Shown piece by piece: positions 17,934 to 27,391 of a stretch of DNA of 64,000 bases. Source of the stretch: JADKHC01 sp047600805 (GTDB lineage: Bacteria; Verrucomicrobiota; Verrucomicrobiia; Opitutales; Opitutaceae). The position numbers and the translations under genes were made by a program. Numbering within the stretch: position 1 is the stretch's first letter; the number at the start of each line of letters is the position of its first letter. The stretch lies in NCBI GenBank assembly GCA_047600805.1, contig JASGKG010000001.1, forward strand, positions 4,154,001 through 4,218,000. Reading direction: 5' to 3'. A model generated the notes under the pieces. It did no database searches and was not told the origin of the DNA. It was given only the letters and a program-made list of their open reading frames with translations.

Positions 17934-19958
17934 GTGCACCCCGTAGACATCCTAATCATTAGCCTGTATTTAGGACTGATTTTCTGGCTGGGCCGCCGCG
18001 CGGCGTCGACGTCTCAAAGCGAGGAAAGTTTTTTCTTGGCGGGCAGGAAATTGGGCAGGCTGTACCAGATCTTTCTTAACTTCGGCAACGCGACGGAGCC
18101 GCAAGGAGCGGTCGCCACCGCAAGTTTCGTTTACGAGCGTGGAGCGTCGGGCGCTTGGTATTCTTTTCAGACGATCTTCATGAACCCGTACTATTGGTTC
18201 ATGAATGTTTGGTTTCGGAGGGCGCGAATGCTCACGATGGCCGACCTTTTTGTTGAACGTTATCGCAGTCGCGCGCTCGCGCAGTTTTATGCGCTTTTCC
18301 AAGTCGGCGTGACGATCCTCATGATCGGTTTTGGGTGTTTCACCGCGTATACCATCGGGCGGACGCTTGTAGTAAAACCTGAAAGCCGTTGGACGCCGGA
18401 CGAGCGTGCGTCGATCGAGAACTATCGTGAGTGGCAGCAGTTGGAAAAACGAGCAGGCGAAAGTCTTTCGATCGCAGAGACGCAGCGCCTCACGCAACTG
18501 CGCCAGCAGCGGTCGACCGGTGCCATCGCGAGCGATATCCCTGTGCTCAATAGCTTGGCGGCGAAGGCTGGGTTTTGCCTCTGTTTTGTGGGTATAGTCG
18601 CGGTGTACATGGTCGCAGGTGGAATGAAGGCGGCGGCGCTCAACGAGGCGCTGCAGGGGCTTCTGATCATTGTATTTTCGGTTCTCCTGTTGCCGGTCGG
18701 GCTTCATGCCGTGGGCGGTTGGAGTCAGCTTGGTTCCCGCGTTCCTCAAGAAATGTTTCGCTTGTTTGGGCTGGAAGGCACGAAGCAGTTTGCCGGTTGG
18801 ACGATCTTTGCGCTGACGTTGGCCAGCATTGTTCAGGTGAACGCGTTGAGCTCCAACATGAACATTATGGGGTCAGCCCGGACCGAATTGGCCGCGCGAG
18901 TCGGTGTGGCGGGCTTTTACGTGAAGCGCGTGATGGTGATTCTGTGGACGTTTGCGGGATTAATCGCCGTCGCGATCTTCTCGCGTGGTAACGAACTAGC
19001 GGATCCCGACACAGCCTGGGGGGTAATGTCGCGCCAACTTCTCGGACCGGGTTTGATGGGTTTGATGATCGTCGGAATCGCTGCGGGTGTCATGTCAAAC
19101 CTGGCTGCCAAAGCCATGGCCTGTGCCTCGCTTTTTGTGCAGAATTTCTGCCATCCGCTTTGGGCCAGCCTCACGGAGAAGCAGGGTGTGAGAATTGCCC
19201 GATGGACGATGGTTGTAGTTCTATTATTGGGAGCTTTGAGTGCATGTCTGATGTCGGGGATGGAATCGGTGATGCGGTTGGTGATCACGGTCAACGTGCC
19301 GTTTGGCGCCGTGGTGGTGTTGATGCTTTTCTGGCGCCGCCTGACGAAGGCCGCCGTTTGGTGCGCGCTCGTAAGTTCGATCGCAATCAACCTGGTTGTT
19401 CCGCTGGTCGCCTCGGAGTTCTCGTGGGTGCGTGAGCATCCGTCGCTTATTCTAACGGTGGATAACGCACAGGGTTTTGCAGAACCATTGTATTTCGACA
19501 AAATCGTTTCCCCCTCGGAGAATATTCTCAAACCGGTAGGCGTCGGGCGTTTTAATCTCGAGGTGCTGATCTTGGAACGAATGGGCGTGGATGTGGCGAA
19601 GCTGGGGGCGAACGGCCGGCTTGCCGCGCAATGTTTGTGGGACGTGATTTTTCCTTTTGCCGTGATGATTGCGGTCACGCTCATGTCTCGAAAAAAGGAC
19701 GAGCCACACGTGGCGCAGTTTTTTGGGAAAATGAAAACGCCAGTGGAAAGCGACCCCGCCCTTGATCATCAAGCGATGGAAGCGACCCGCGCGAATCCAC
19801 AGCGGTTCGACCACTTGAAAATTTTCGGCGCGCAGTCGTCCTGGGAGTTTGTTCGCTGGGACCGCACCGACATCGTTGGCTTTGTGGCGTGTTGTGCGGT
19901 GTCAGGGGCGCTGATTGGTGTGTTTTGCCTGGCATTGTGGTGGGCCTCGGGCGTTTGA
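17934..19958 (+). CDS. Sodium:solute symporter family transporter
   Basis: A 674-residue membrane protein of the SSS family, which couples sugar or organic-acid import to sodium. The N-terminus ILIISLYLGLIFWLGRRAA is the first helix, followed by ESFFLAGRKLG, the family's characteristic motif after TM1; FGNATEPQGAVATASFVYERG and GMKAAALNEALQG are further family marks. A soluble insert (about 150-195) sits between TM4 and TM5. The start is GTG at 17934; no clear ribosome site precedes it. Divergent from the LacI regulator and upstream of rhaM, so L-rhamnose or a pectin-derived oligosaccharide is a reasonable but unproven substrate. Confidence 0.87.
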   Translation: MHPVDILIISLYLGLIFWLGRRAASTSQSEESFFLAGRKLGRLYQIFLNFGNATEPQGAVATASFVYERGASGAWYSFQTIFMNPYYWFMNVWFRRARMLTMADLFVERYRSRALAQFYALFQVGVTILMIGFGCFTAYTIGRTLVVKPESRWTPDERASIENYREWQQLEKRAGESLSIAETQRLTQLRQQRSTGAIASDIPVLNSLAAKAGFCLCFVGIVAVYMVAGGMKAAALNEALQGLLIIVFSVLLLPVGLHAVGGWSQLGSRVPQEMFRLFGLEGTKQFAGWTIFALTLASIVQVNALSSNMNIMGSARTELAARVGVAGFYVKRVMVILWTFAGLIAVAIFSRGNELADPDTAWGVMSRQLLGPGLMGLMIVGIAAGVMSNLAAKAMACASLFVQNFCHPLWASLTEKQGVRIARWTMVVVLLLGALSACLMSGMESVMRLVITVNVPFGAVVVLMLFWRRLTKAAVWCALVSSIAINLVVPLVASEFSWVREHPSLILTVDNAQGFAEPLYFDKIVSPSENILKPVGVGRFNLEVLILERMGVDVAKLGANGRLAAQCLWDVIFPFAVMIAVTLMSRKKDEPHVAQFFGKMKTPVESDPALDHQAMEATRANPQRFDHLKIFGAQSSWEFVRWDRTDIVGFVACCAVSGALIGVFCLALWWASGV

Positions 19959-20046
19959 CCGTGCGCACACGATTTGACAGTACGGCAAGTTACCGACGTG
20001 CAATTTTGCCGTTCAGCCCTGAATGTCAGCCCAACCCCTAAATCTT

Positions 20047-20361
20047 ATGATCAGAAAAGCATTCGTGATGCAGGTTAACCCTGGACAGGAAATTGAATAT
20101 GAGCGTCGCCACAGTCCCATCTGGGACGAACTCGCCGCGGTGCTGCGCTCCCATGGCTCCCACAACTACTCGATCTTCCTAGACGAGAAAACGCACCAAC
20201 TTTTCGGTTACGTCGAGATTGAAGACGAAGCGCGCTGGAACGCGGTCGCCTCGACGCCGGTTTGCCAACGCTGGTGGAAATACATGGGCGATATCATGCC
20301 GAGTAATCCCGACAACAGTCCTGTCTCGCGCGGCCTCAAAGAGGTTTTTCACTTGGAGTGA
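20047..20361 (+). CDS. rhaM: L-rhamnose mutarotase
   Basis: A 104-residue protein that interconverts alpha and beta L-rhamnose, feeding the beta form to rhamnose isomerase. The start MIRKAFVMQVNPGQE equals the start of the E. coli enzyme, so ATG 20047 is preferred over ATG 20023. Conserved blocks: YERRHSPIWDELAAVL, GSHNYSIF, ARWNAVASTPVCQRWWKYM and MPSNPDNSPV. It lies 88 bases after the symporter on the same strand, which supports a rhamnose uptake and entry unit. Isomerase, kinase and aldolase genes are not in the window. Confidence 0.95.
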   Translation: MIRKAFVMQVNPGQEIEYERRHSPIWDELAAVLRSHGSHNYSIFLDEKTHQLFGYVEIEDEARWNAVASTPVCQRWWKYMGDIMPSNPDNSPVSRGLKEVFHLE

Positions 20362-20416
20362 AACTCTAGCCGAAGGGGCTGGGCGATTCGGTTGAATCTG
20401 TAGTTTGTTAACAAAA

Positions 20417-20440
20417 AAGCGCCCCTCGAAAGGGGCGCTT
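20417..20440 (-). terminator. Intrinsic terminator of the 2-oxoacid oxidoreductase operon
   Basis: Perfect 10-base-pair stem AAGCGCCCCT / AGGGGCGCTT with loop CGAA. On the minus strand it runs into a T tract after the beta-subunit gene. It may also stop rhaM transcripts coming from the left, though the plus-strand tail is weak in T. Confidence 0.85.
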
Positions 20441-20488
20441 GAAGTTTATACGAGGGCGGGAGTTGCCTGGCGGCGAAGACTAACTCAC

Positions 20489-21382
20489 TCATGTCGCCAG
20501 GGGCAGCAGGCGGTCGAGCGGCTTGGCCTCGGCTGCGAGGGCCTTCTGCTGCTCTTTTAGATAGCTGTCGTAAGTTGGCGGTGGCGTCGGGTTCCGGTAG
20601 AAGACGCCGGTGTACAGTTCGGTGCTGTATTCTGAAGCGAGTTCCATGGCGCGGATCCGATTGGTGGGGTCGTGGCCGAGGTCGGATAGCTTTTTCATGC
20701 GCGCCTTCTGAGCTTTCATTTGGTTTTCCATGTCACCGTAGGTCACACACGGAGACTGGATGTTCACGAACGAAAAGCCGGGATAGCGGATTGCCTCTTC
20801 GATGAGTTTCGAAAGGCCATCGAGATCGGAGGGAATTCCTTGGGCGACAAATCCGGCGCCGTAAGCGAGCACGTAAAGCAGCGGATTCACCGGATCTTCG
20901 ATGCTGCCGTAGAGCGATGACGCCGTTTTAGTGCCCCGGGGCGACGTGGGTGAAAGCTGTCCCTTCGTTAGGCCATAGATTTGGTTGTCCATCACGATGT
21001 ACGTGAGGTCGAGATTGCGGCGAATCGCGTGCGGAACGTGACCGCCGCCGATCGAGAAACCGTCGCCATCGCCGCCGGCCACGAGCACGAGGAGCTCAGG
21101 ATTGGCCATTTTAATACCTTGGGCAATCGGGAGAGCGCGGCCGTGCACGGTGTTGAAACCGTAGGCTGTCGTGTAGCCTGGGATGCGGCTGGAGCAGCCG
21201 ATGCCGGAGATGAACGCGACCTCGTGCGGCGGGCGGCCAATCGAGGCCAGGGCGCGGTAGAGCGCGGTGACAACGCCGTAGTCGCCGCAGCCGGGACACC
21301 AGATGGGCTTGAGCGTGCTTTTAAAATCCTTTGCGGTGACGGGGGCGGGCTCCGGGGGTTGGCAATTGCAAGTGGCGGACAT
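20489..21382 (-). CDS. korB: 2-oxoacid:ferredoxin oxidoreductase, beta (TPP-binding) subunit
   Basis: A 297-residue thiamine-pyrophosphate subunit. With the alpha subunit it decarboxylates a 2-oxoacid (2-oxoglutarate or pyruvate) to an acyl-CoA and reduces ferredoxin. Visible marks: WCPGCGDYGVVTAL with the CxxC iron-sulfur ligands, GIGCSSRIPGY, AGGDGDGFSIGGGH (TPP-Mg binding) ending in the asparagine of IRRNLDLTYIVMDN, and IYGLTKGQLSPTS, which is characteristic of KorB/PorB pairs. It follows the alpha gene after 34 bases and is closed by a terminator. The split between Kor and Por cannot be decided here; gene symbols are indicative. Confidence 0.9.
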   Translation of the reverse strand: MSATCNCQPPEPAPVTAKDFKSTLKPIWCPGCGDYGVVTALYRALASIGRPPHEVAFISGIGCSSRIPGYTTAYGFNTVHGRALPIAQGIKMANPELLVLVAGGDGDGFSIGGGHVPHAIRRNLDLTYIVMDNQIYGLTKGQLSPTSPRGTKTASSLYGSIEDPVNPLLYVLAYGAGFVAQGIPSDLDGLSKLIEEAIRYPGFSFVNIQSPCVTYGDMENQMKAQKARMKKLSDLGHDPTNRIRAMELASEYSTELYTGVFYRNPTPPPTYDSYLKEQQKALAAEAKPLDRLLPLAT

Positions 21383-21416
21383 GGCAAAAAGCGTGGTTAA
21401 GTGTTGCGGCGGCTTG

Positions 21417-23168
21417 TTAGGACTTGGCGAGCGCCTGGATTTTTTGGACCAGGTCTTCAGGAGCGATCGGATTGGCGCCGCTCTTTGCGTAAGCGACGAA
21501 GTCCTTCGGAACGTCGGCCCACATGCGGATGATCTTGTGGAGCTGGCCTTGGTGCGATTGCTCGACGACTAAGCAGTGTTTCAGCGAGGCGAAGAACTCG
21601 GTGTAGACTTCCTCGATGACGGGATAAAGGAGCTTTGGAGCGAGGACTTTTACTTTGAGGCCGGAGGCGCGAGCTTTGCGCACGGCTTCGAGCGCGATGC
21701 CGGCGACGCTGCCCCACGCGATCAAGCCGACCTCCGCGTCGGCGTCGCCCTCGAGGAAGAAGAGGTCGCGGCGCTTTTTTAGCGGGTTGAGTTTGTTGAG
21801 GCGCTTGTCGTTCATCTTGGCGTGCATCTCGCCGTTGGAGGTGGGCGCGCCTTTCTCGTTGTGCTCGATGCCGGCGGCCAAATACGCGCCGCCTTTCATG
21901 CCGGGATGGCTGAGAGGGCTGATTCCGGTGTCGGTGAATTTGAACCGAGTGTAATTCTCGAGCTCGGCGGCGGTGGGGCGAAGGCGCTCGACGAGTTTAA
22001 ATTTAGAGGTGTCAACCGGATCGACGATCTCCTTGCGCTGGGCGATTTCTTGGTCGGAGAGAACGATGACCGGTGTCTGGAATTCTTCGGCGATATTGAA
22101 CGCTTCGACTGTTACGTCGAAACAATCGCTGACGCCCATCGGCGCGAGGATCGGACGCACGGTGTCGCCATGTGCGGAGAAGGCCGCAGCAAACAAGTCG
22201 GCTTGCTCGCGTTTGGTCGGCATGCCCGTAGAGGGGCCACCGCGCTGGACGTTGACGCAGACGAGCGGGAGTTCGGCGACGCTGGCCAGGCCGAGCGCCT
22301 CGGTCTTCAACGAAAGGCCCGGGCCGGAGGTTGCGGTCATGGATTTTACGCCGGCGAACGAGGCGCCGATGGCGGAGGCCACGCCGGCGATTTCGTCCTC
22401 GGCCTGAAGGACGGAGCCGCCGTATTTCAGCAATTCCTTTTGGAGGTATTGCATGATTTCGGTAGCGGGTGTGATCGGATAGCCGCCGAAGAAACGGCAG
22501 CCGGCGAAGATCGCTGCGGCGCCGCACATCTCGTTGCCGTCGGTAAGAACTTTTCCGGCCACCTTGCCGCCGGTCGGGGGAGCGAGCCGTTTGTCCTGGG
22601 TGAGGGGATTTTTCTTGGCGTACTCGACACCGGCGGCGAAAGCGCGGTCATTGCCGGCGAGAACCTCTTCACCTTTTTTGGCGAATTTTTTGTGGATGCC
22701 CTCGAGAATGGCTTTCTCCGCGAGGTTGAACCAACCGGCGAGCAGGCCGAGCACGACGTTGTTTTTTGCGAGAAGCGCTTTGGCCGATTTCATCGCCATG
22801 TCTTCCATCGGAACGGCGAGGGCGATGGCCGGTTTCACCTTGAGCGGCACGGCGTCTGGCGCGACGTTGGTCTTCGCTTCGTAGATAACGATTGTTTCGG
22901 GTCCAACCGGGAGTTCCCCGCCAAAGCGCAGGAAGTCTTCCCAATTGAGCACGACGGCCACATCGAGCGTGCCACCCGGATTGAGCACGGGCTGGGTCGA
23001 AACACGAAGCCGGCACGACGATTCGCCACCGCGGATTTGAGAGCCGAAACTCTTGGTGAGGATGGCAAAATAACCTTCTTTGGCCGAGGCGTTAATGAGT
23101 GATTCGCCGGCGGAGACGATACCGTCACCACCTGAACCGGCCATGCCTATGATCAAGTCGTGCAACAT
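21417..23168 (-). CDS. korA: 2-oxoacid:acceptor oxidoreductase, fused gamma-alpha subunit
   Basis: A 583-residue fusion. Residues 1-190 form the gamma domain, which binds CoA-side substrate (GMAGSGGDGIVSAGESL and SFGSQIRGGESSCRLR). The alpha pyrimidine-binding domain follows from about 205 (GYPITPATEIMQYL, then QAEDEIAGVASAIGASFAG and TATSGPGLSLKTEALGLA). A transketolase C-like domain ends the protein. It works with korB as the two-subunit ferredoxin-reducing enzyme. First gene of the minus-strand pair. Such enzymes are oxygen-tolerant in some aerobes and are also used in reductive carboxylation; nearby ppc also concerns C4 supply, but the two are in separate units. Confidence 0.92.
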   Translation of the reverse strand: MLHDLIIGMAGSGGDGIVSAGESLINASAKEGYFAILTKSFGSQIRGGESSCRLRVSTQPVLNPGGTLDVAVVLNWEDFLRFGGELPVGPETIVIYEAKTNVAPDAVPLKVKPAIALAVPMEDMAMKSAKALLAKNNVVLGLLAGWFNLAEKAILEGIHKKFAKKGEEVLAGNDRAFAAGVEYAKKNPLTQDKRLAPPTGGKVAGKVLTDGNEMCGAAAIFAGCRFFGGYPITPATEIMQYLQKELLKYGGSVLQAEDEIAGVASAIGASFAGVKSMTATSGPGLSLKTEALGLASVAELPLVCVNVQRGGPSTGMPTKREQADLFAAAFSAHGDTVRPILAPMGVSDCFDVTVEAFNIAEEFQTPVIVLSDQEIAQRKEIVDPVDTSKFKLVERLRPTAAELENYTRFKFTDTGISPLSHPGMKGGAYLAAGIEHNEKGAPTSNGEMHAKMNDKRLNKLNPLKKRRDLFFLEGDADAEVGLIAWGSVAGIALEAVRKARASGLKVKVLAPKLLYPVIEEVYTEFFASLKHCLVVEQSHQGQLHKIIRMWADVPKDFVAYAKSGANPIAPEDLVQKIQALAKS

Positions 23169-23726
23169 AAATTATACGTTGTGTCCGTTAGTGGGTAGGG
23201 GGTTCAAGCAAAAGCCGCGGGTAAATGCGGGTTGCGCAGGATTATCGGCATGAACTGAGCGCGCAAAAGGCGGAAAGCGGACTGATGCCGCAATGTAGGC
23301 GATCTTATTCTAAACACCTTTGACGGACCCCGGCACTTCTGCCCAAGCTCTCTGACGGTGAACGACGCTCAACAACATCCTTTTACGATTACGCTGAACT
23401 GGCTGGCCCGGTTTGCTGGCTTTCCGCGCTCGCGCCTTGCTGTGGATGCAGAGCGGCTCGTTTTGCTCGTGGCCGCGGCGCAACTGGAAGAGATAAATGA
23501 ACGTTCGCGTCCGAGCTTCATGATTCAAAGTCGCGACGGCGCGCTGGAATCAGCGCAGCGCCAGCACGCAGAACGCCGCAAACGCGTTCACTTCAAGTGC
23601 GACAATAGCGCGAAAGTCTGAGCGATAACTGCCGCTGTTCGCGCTGAGCCTGCCGCTTCTGGGCAGCGCTTTTCAGAAGAGGCTCCGGCTTCGTTTTTCC
23701 GATGAACGCTTGATGGCTTAGCGTGG
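23169..23726. other. Intergenic stretch, at most a doubtful small reading frame
   Basis: About 560 bases between korA and ppc. The only frame of note is 23358-23621 on the plus strand (87 codons, GTG start). It resembles nothing I recognise, and its overlap with an equally open minus frame argues against it. No RNA or terminator is evident. It should carry the korA promoter. Confidence 0.35.
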
Positions 23727-26252
23727 TTACCCCGTGCTTTTCATACCGAAAGCGATGCCGCTGACGGTGAGCGCGAGGAGTCGACGCAGAGCTTCGGTTC
23801 GTTTGCTTTCGGGCGTTTCGCGCCAGCGTTTGAGAAATTGAATTTGGACGTGGTGCAGCGGCTCGACGAACGGATTGCGCTTCAGTAGCGAGTCGGCGAG
23901 CACGGGCTGTTTCTCCAGCAAACGCGAATGGCCCGTGACGAGCAGCACCATGGCGACGCCGCGGCGGTGCTCCTGTTCGATTTGGCCGAAAATTTTGTCG
24001 CGGACCTTCGTGTCGGTCACGAGCTCCGCGTAGTGGCGCGCGATGGAGAGCTCGGTCTTGGCGAGCGACATCTCGGCGTTGTCGATGAGGCTGCGGAAAA
24101 ACGGCCACTCGGCGTACATCTCGCGGTACAGCTGCTGTTTCGCTGGATCATTTGCGCAGCGCTGTTCGATGGCCGTGCCGAGGCCGTACCAAGTCGAGAG
24201 CAGGTGACGCGACTGCGTCCACGCGAAGACCCATGGAATGGCGCGCATCTGGCGAATATCGGTCGTGGCTTGTCGGCGGCTCGGTCGTGAGGCGAGGCGG
24301 AGATGTTCGATCAGATCGATCGGCGTGGCTTGCCAAAAGTAGGTTACGAAATCCGGAGTTTCGTAAACGAGATGCCGATAAGCTTCGAACGATAACCGCG
24401 AGAGCACCTCTAACTCTTCTTCCCAAAGGTGCAGCTTGGCGCTGCTGGCCTCGGCGAGCGGAAGACATTGAGCGCCGATCACAGCGCTGACGAGTTGTTC
24501 GAGATTTCGCTGGGCGATTTCGGGGTTGGCGTATTTGAGCGAAACGACTTCGCCCTGTTCGGTGATGCGCAACCGGCCGCCAGGTGCGGCGTGCGGCTGT
24601 GCGCGCAAGCTGCGGAAGCTGGCACCGCCGCCGCGGTCGATCGTGCCGCCTTTGCCGTGAAAATAACGCAGCGCGATGCCGTGCTTGGCCGCGGTTGTCA
24701 TCATGGCTTTTTGCGCGCGATAAAGATTCCAATTGGCCGCGAGATAACCGCCGTCCTTGTTGGAGTCCGAGTAGCCGACCATCACTTCCTGGATGTCGCC
24801 GCGATGTTCTAGATGTTTCCGGTAGTTGCGGTCGCTCCAGAGTGCTTCGAGAATCGCCGGTCCGTGCTCGAGATCGCCGATGGTTTCGAAAAGGGGAACG
24901 AAATCGACGTCGTGCACGCCCGCTTTTTTCGCGAGCTTCAAAAGGTGCAAAAGCACCTCGGGCCGATCCGTCATCGACAAAATGAAATGATCCGCTGCGG
25001 CTTTGCCGTGTTTCTTCTGAATTTCGCGAACGGCTTTCAACTCGGCGATCATCTCTGGCTCAGCGGAACTCAACCGGCCGCTATGATCGCGAAAATCCAG
25101 TTCGGCCAAATGTGTGCCGAAAACCTGCGCTTTTACCAGCAGCCGCTGGATGCGGCCACCTGCGGCGCGATGGGCCTTGCGCTCGTGAAGCTCGGCCTGA
25201 ACGGCGGCCAACTCGGTGCTGAGCCGTTCCACCGAACATTTCCCTTGGCGCAAAACATTGCGCAAGCGTCCCAGGCGGGTTCGGAGCGTTTCGTAAGGCT
25301 GATGTTGTGCCGCAGGATCGCGGGCGTCGGCTGCGGTGGCGGCGGGTGTGTCGGGAGCGAGTGGATCGGCATGGGTGATCTCGCTCATGAGGAGTCCGAC
25401 CTGTTTTTCAAAATGGGAAAACGCCACGCAGCTGTGCCAGGCCGCCGCCGTGAGACTGACCTCTGGCGTGACAAAGGGATTTCCGTCGCGATCTCCGCCG
25501 ACCCAGCTGGCGAACGTCAGGAACTGGCGGTCGCGCTTGAGCGAGGGGTAGTGTTTTTCGAGCAAATCGTCGAACTGCTGATAGAAGCTGGCGGTCGCTT
25601 CAAAGATCGAACGATCGAAGAAGTAAACCGCGTGGGCGACCTCTTGCAGCGGCGTGACCTTTTGCTGGCGCACCTCCTCGGTTTGCCAGAGCGTCTCGAG
25701 CACTTCGTCGATGTCTTCGCCGCTCTGATAAAGCCGGCTGATCTGATCGAGCACGGTGCGGCGCTTTGCCTCTGTCGGATGGGCCGTGATGACGGGCTGA
25801 ATTTCCAGGCGGTCCAGGCAGCGCTTGAGTTGGTGCGCTGTGACGCCACCGGCCTTGAGCTCCTCGAAAAGGCGGTGCAGCGACATCGGCGGCGAAGGGT
25901 TTTTGCGGAGCTTTTGGAGCCGCAAGGTTTCCTCGTGCAGATTGACGAGTTGGAAAAAGAGGCTGAACGCGTGCGCGACTTTGTAGGCGTCGGCGACGGA
26001 AAGGGTGCCGACTGTGCCGGCGCCCATGGCCTTGCGCGTGGCGGGTGTGGCTGGCTCGCCGGGTCGTGAAAACTCCGCGCGGATTTTTTGAAGAAGTGCC
26101 AGAAACCGTTTTCCTTCCTGCTCGCCAATGATCACATCCAGCCGGTGAGTGAGCGCGTCGATTTCGCTGGCGGGTTCGGCGAGCGTGGATTGTTCGGCAC
26201 GTGCGGAGCTGGCAGTTTGGACCGAGCTGTCAGTTGCGGCGGATTGGATCAT
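23727..26252 (-). CDS. ppc: Phosphoenolpyruvate carboxylase
   Basis: An 841-residue enzyme that adds bicarbonate to PEP to give oxaloacetate, refilling the citric-acid cycle. The catalytic histidine His158 is in VITAHPTEAKRR. Other signatures: FASWVGGDRDGNPFVTPEV, VMVGYSDSNKDGGYLAANW, FHGKGGTIDRGGGASF (the mobile GRGG loop region, here with Lys and Asp changes), MRAIPWVFAWTQSR, and the C-terminal SGIAFGMKSTG that carries the active-site Gly tail. Slightly short compared with the usual 880-930 residues, consistent with a shorter N-terminus. Monocistronic. Confidence 0.93.
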   Translation of the reverse strand: MIQSAATDSSVQTASSARAEQSTLAEPASEIDALTHRLDVIIGEQEGKRFLALLQKIRAEFSRPGEPATPATRKAMGAGTVGTLSVADAYKVAHAFSLFFQLVNLHEETLRLQKLRKNPSPPMSLHRLFEELKAGGVTAHQLKRCLDRLEIQPVITAHPTEAKRRTVLDQISRLYQSGEDIDEVLETLWQTEEVRQQKVTPLQEVAHAVYFFDRSIFEATASFYQQFDDLLEKHYPSLKRDRQFLTFASWVGGDRDGNPFVTPEVSLTAAAWHSCVAFSHFEKQVGLLMSEITHADPLAPDTPAATAADARDPAAQHQPYETLRTRLGRLRNVLRQGKCSVERLSTELAAVQAELHERKAHRAAGGRIQRLLVKAQVFGTHLAELDFRDHSGRLSSAEPEMIAELKAVREIQKKHGKAAADHFILSMTDRPEVLLHLLKLAKKAGVHDVDFVPLFETIGDLEHGPAILEALWSDRNYRKHLEHRGDIQEVMVGYSDSNKDGGYLAANWNLYRAQKAMMTTAAKHGIALRYFHGKGGTIDRGGGASFRSLRAQPHAAPGGRLRITEQGEVVSLKYANPEIAQRNLEQLVSAVIGAQCLPLAEASSAKLHLWEEELEVLSRLSFEAYRHLVYETPDFVTYFWQATPIDLIEHLRLASRPSRRQATTDIRQMRAIPWVFAWTQSRHLLSTWYGLGTAIEQRCANDPAKQQLYREMYAEWPFFRSLIDNAEMSLAKTELSIARHYAELVTDTKVRDKIFGQIEQEHRRGVAMVLLVTGHSRLLEKQPVLADSLLKRNPFVEPLHHVQIQFLKRWRETPESKRTEALRRLLALTVSGIAFGMKSTG

Positions 26253-26346
26253 TGCGACGAATGCTAATCAAAAGTTGTCTTCTGTAAACGGTAGCGGCGA
26301 GTTGGCATCCATTTGCGCACGGAACCATTTCAGCATAGCCTTGGGC

Positions 26347-27342
26347 ATGCAGTTCAGCGCCGCACCAGTTCTTCCGCCAGAAGCTTCGGGCGATGCCTGC
26401 CCGCCGGGCTGCGGCTGCTCGGCGGAGGAACGTGGTGGTTGTGAGCTATTTCGGTTGGTTGCGGGTGTGGCGCGGGCCCGGCAGGAGTCGCCTGGTACTT
26501 TGAGCAACACGTTGTTCGGCGCTTTGCCTGTGCCCAAGACGGCCGATGTCTACGGTGTGCGTTACGCGGTGTTCGAAGCCCCGGAGTATGGACAACTTTT
26601 GGTTACGCGGCATGGCTGGGGAATGCTTGAAGCGCTTAGGCCGAGGAATTGGTATGACGGCGGTGCCTTTTGGCGAAAAGGTGAGAAAATGGGCCAGTCC
26701 ACCGGCACCGTTTACCGATATCGTCCGACTGTGCCGGGCGCAAAGGACGTCGTTATCAAAGTTAGCCGTTTTGCCCAAGACGTGCCTTTTTACGCGGGCG
26801 CATCGTTTCTCGAGAAAATTCCCGAGCAGGTGATGGCGGGGCTCCGCTTCAACAATCCTTTCGAGGAATTCGGGCGACTCGGACGTTTGCGGTCGAGTCG
26901 TCGGGGTCCGCGGATTCTCACGAAGCGGCCGCTCGCGATTTATAGTCCGCCCGAGCAATCGCCGCTCTGGCAGCACGGTCGCGGCGAGGGCGCGGCGGCG
27001 ATGGAACAACAGGCCGTTGCCGAAACTCAGCTGGCGGGCCACGCCAAGGTGATGCTCGATCCGCATCGCTCTTACTTTTCAATCTTCGGCTGGATCAACG
27101 GCGCCGATGCGAGCCTGTATCATCAGGCGGGGCAACTCTCGAAAGCGGAGATGGAGCGCCTCACCGAGCAGAGCGCGTCCGATTTGTTGGCCAACGGCAT
27201 GATCGTGCTCGATCACAAACCTGCGCACGTGATCATTCGTCGTCGGCGCGACGGAAGAGACTGGGTGCGCCACCAAGACGGCAAGATTGCATACGCGCTG
27301 GTGGATTTCGAACTGCTAGTCGACATGCCCACGGTCGCCTGA
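26347..27342 (+). CDS. Protein-kinase-like fold protein of unknown function
   Basis: A 331-residue protein (from ATG 26347; the frame stays open leftward into ppc). I do not know a named family for it. It shows a kinase-like layout: a lysine in VVIKVSRFAQ (Lys138) in the position of the ATP-anchoring lysine, a catalytic-loop-like MIVLDHKPAHVIIR (Asp289, compare D-x-K-x-x-N, with His in place of Asn), and YALVDFELL (Asp320) resembling the DFG metal site. The N-terminus is Cys-rich (DACPPGCGCSAEE). No membrane segment. It could phosphorylate a small molecule or lipid-linked sugar, or be a pseudokinase, since the Asn is missing. It is followed after about 50 bases by a DUF4097-like gene on the same strand. 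Confidence 0.55.
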   Translation: MQFSAAPVLPPEASGDACPPGCGCSAEERGGCELFRLVAGVARARQESPGTLSNTLFGALPVPKTADVYGVRYAVFEAPEYGQLLVTRHGWGMLEALRPRNWYDGGAFWRKGEKMGQSTGTVYRYRPTVPGAKDVVIKVSRFAQDVPFYAGASFLEKIPEQVMAGLRFNNPFEEFGRLGRLRSSRRGPRILTKRPLAIYSPPEQSPLWQHGRGEGAAAMEQQAVAETQLAGHAKVMLDPHRSYFSIFGWINGADASLYHQAGQLSKAEMERLTEQSASDLLANGMIVLDHKPAHVIIRRRRDGRDWVRHQDGKIAYALVDFELLVDMPTVA

Positions 27343-27391
27343 CGCGTTGTGCGCTTGCCAAAGGAGCCTGCTCGCCGTCAATAGATGGCTG

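Noticed and set aside
23358..23621. 87-codon frame between korA and ppc
   Set aside because: GTG start, no recognisable sequence, equal-length minus frame on top; not called as a gene.
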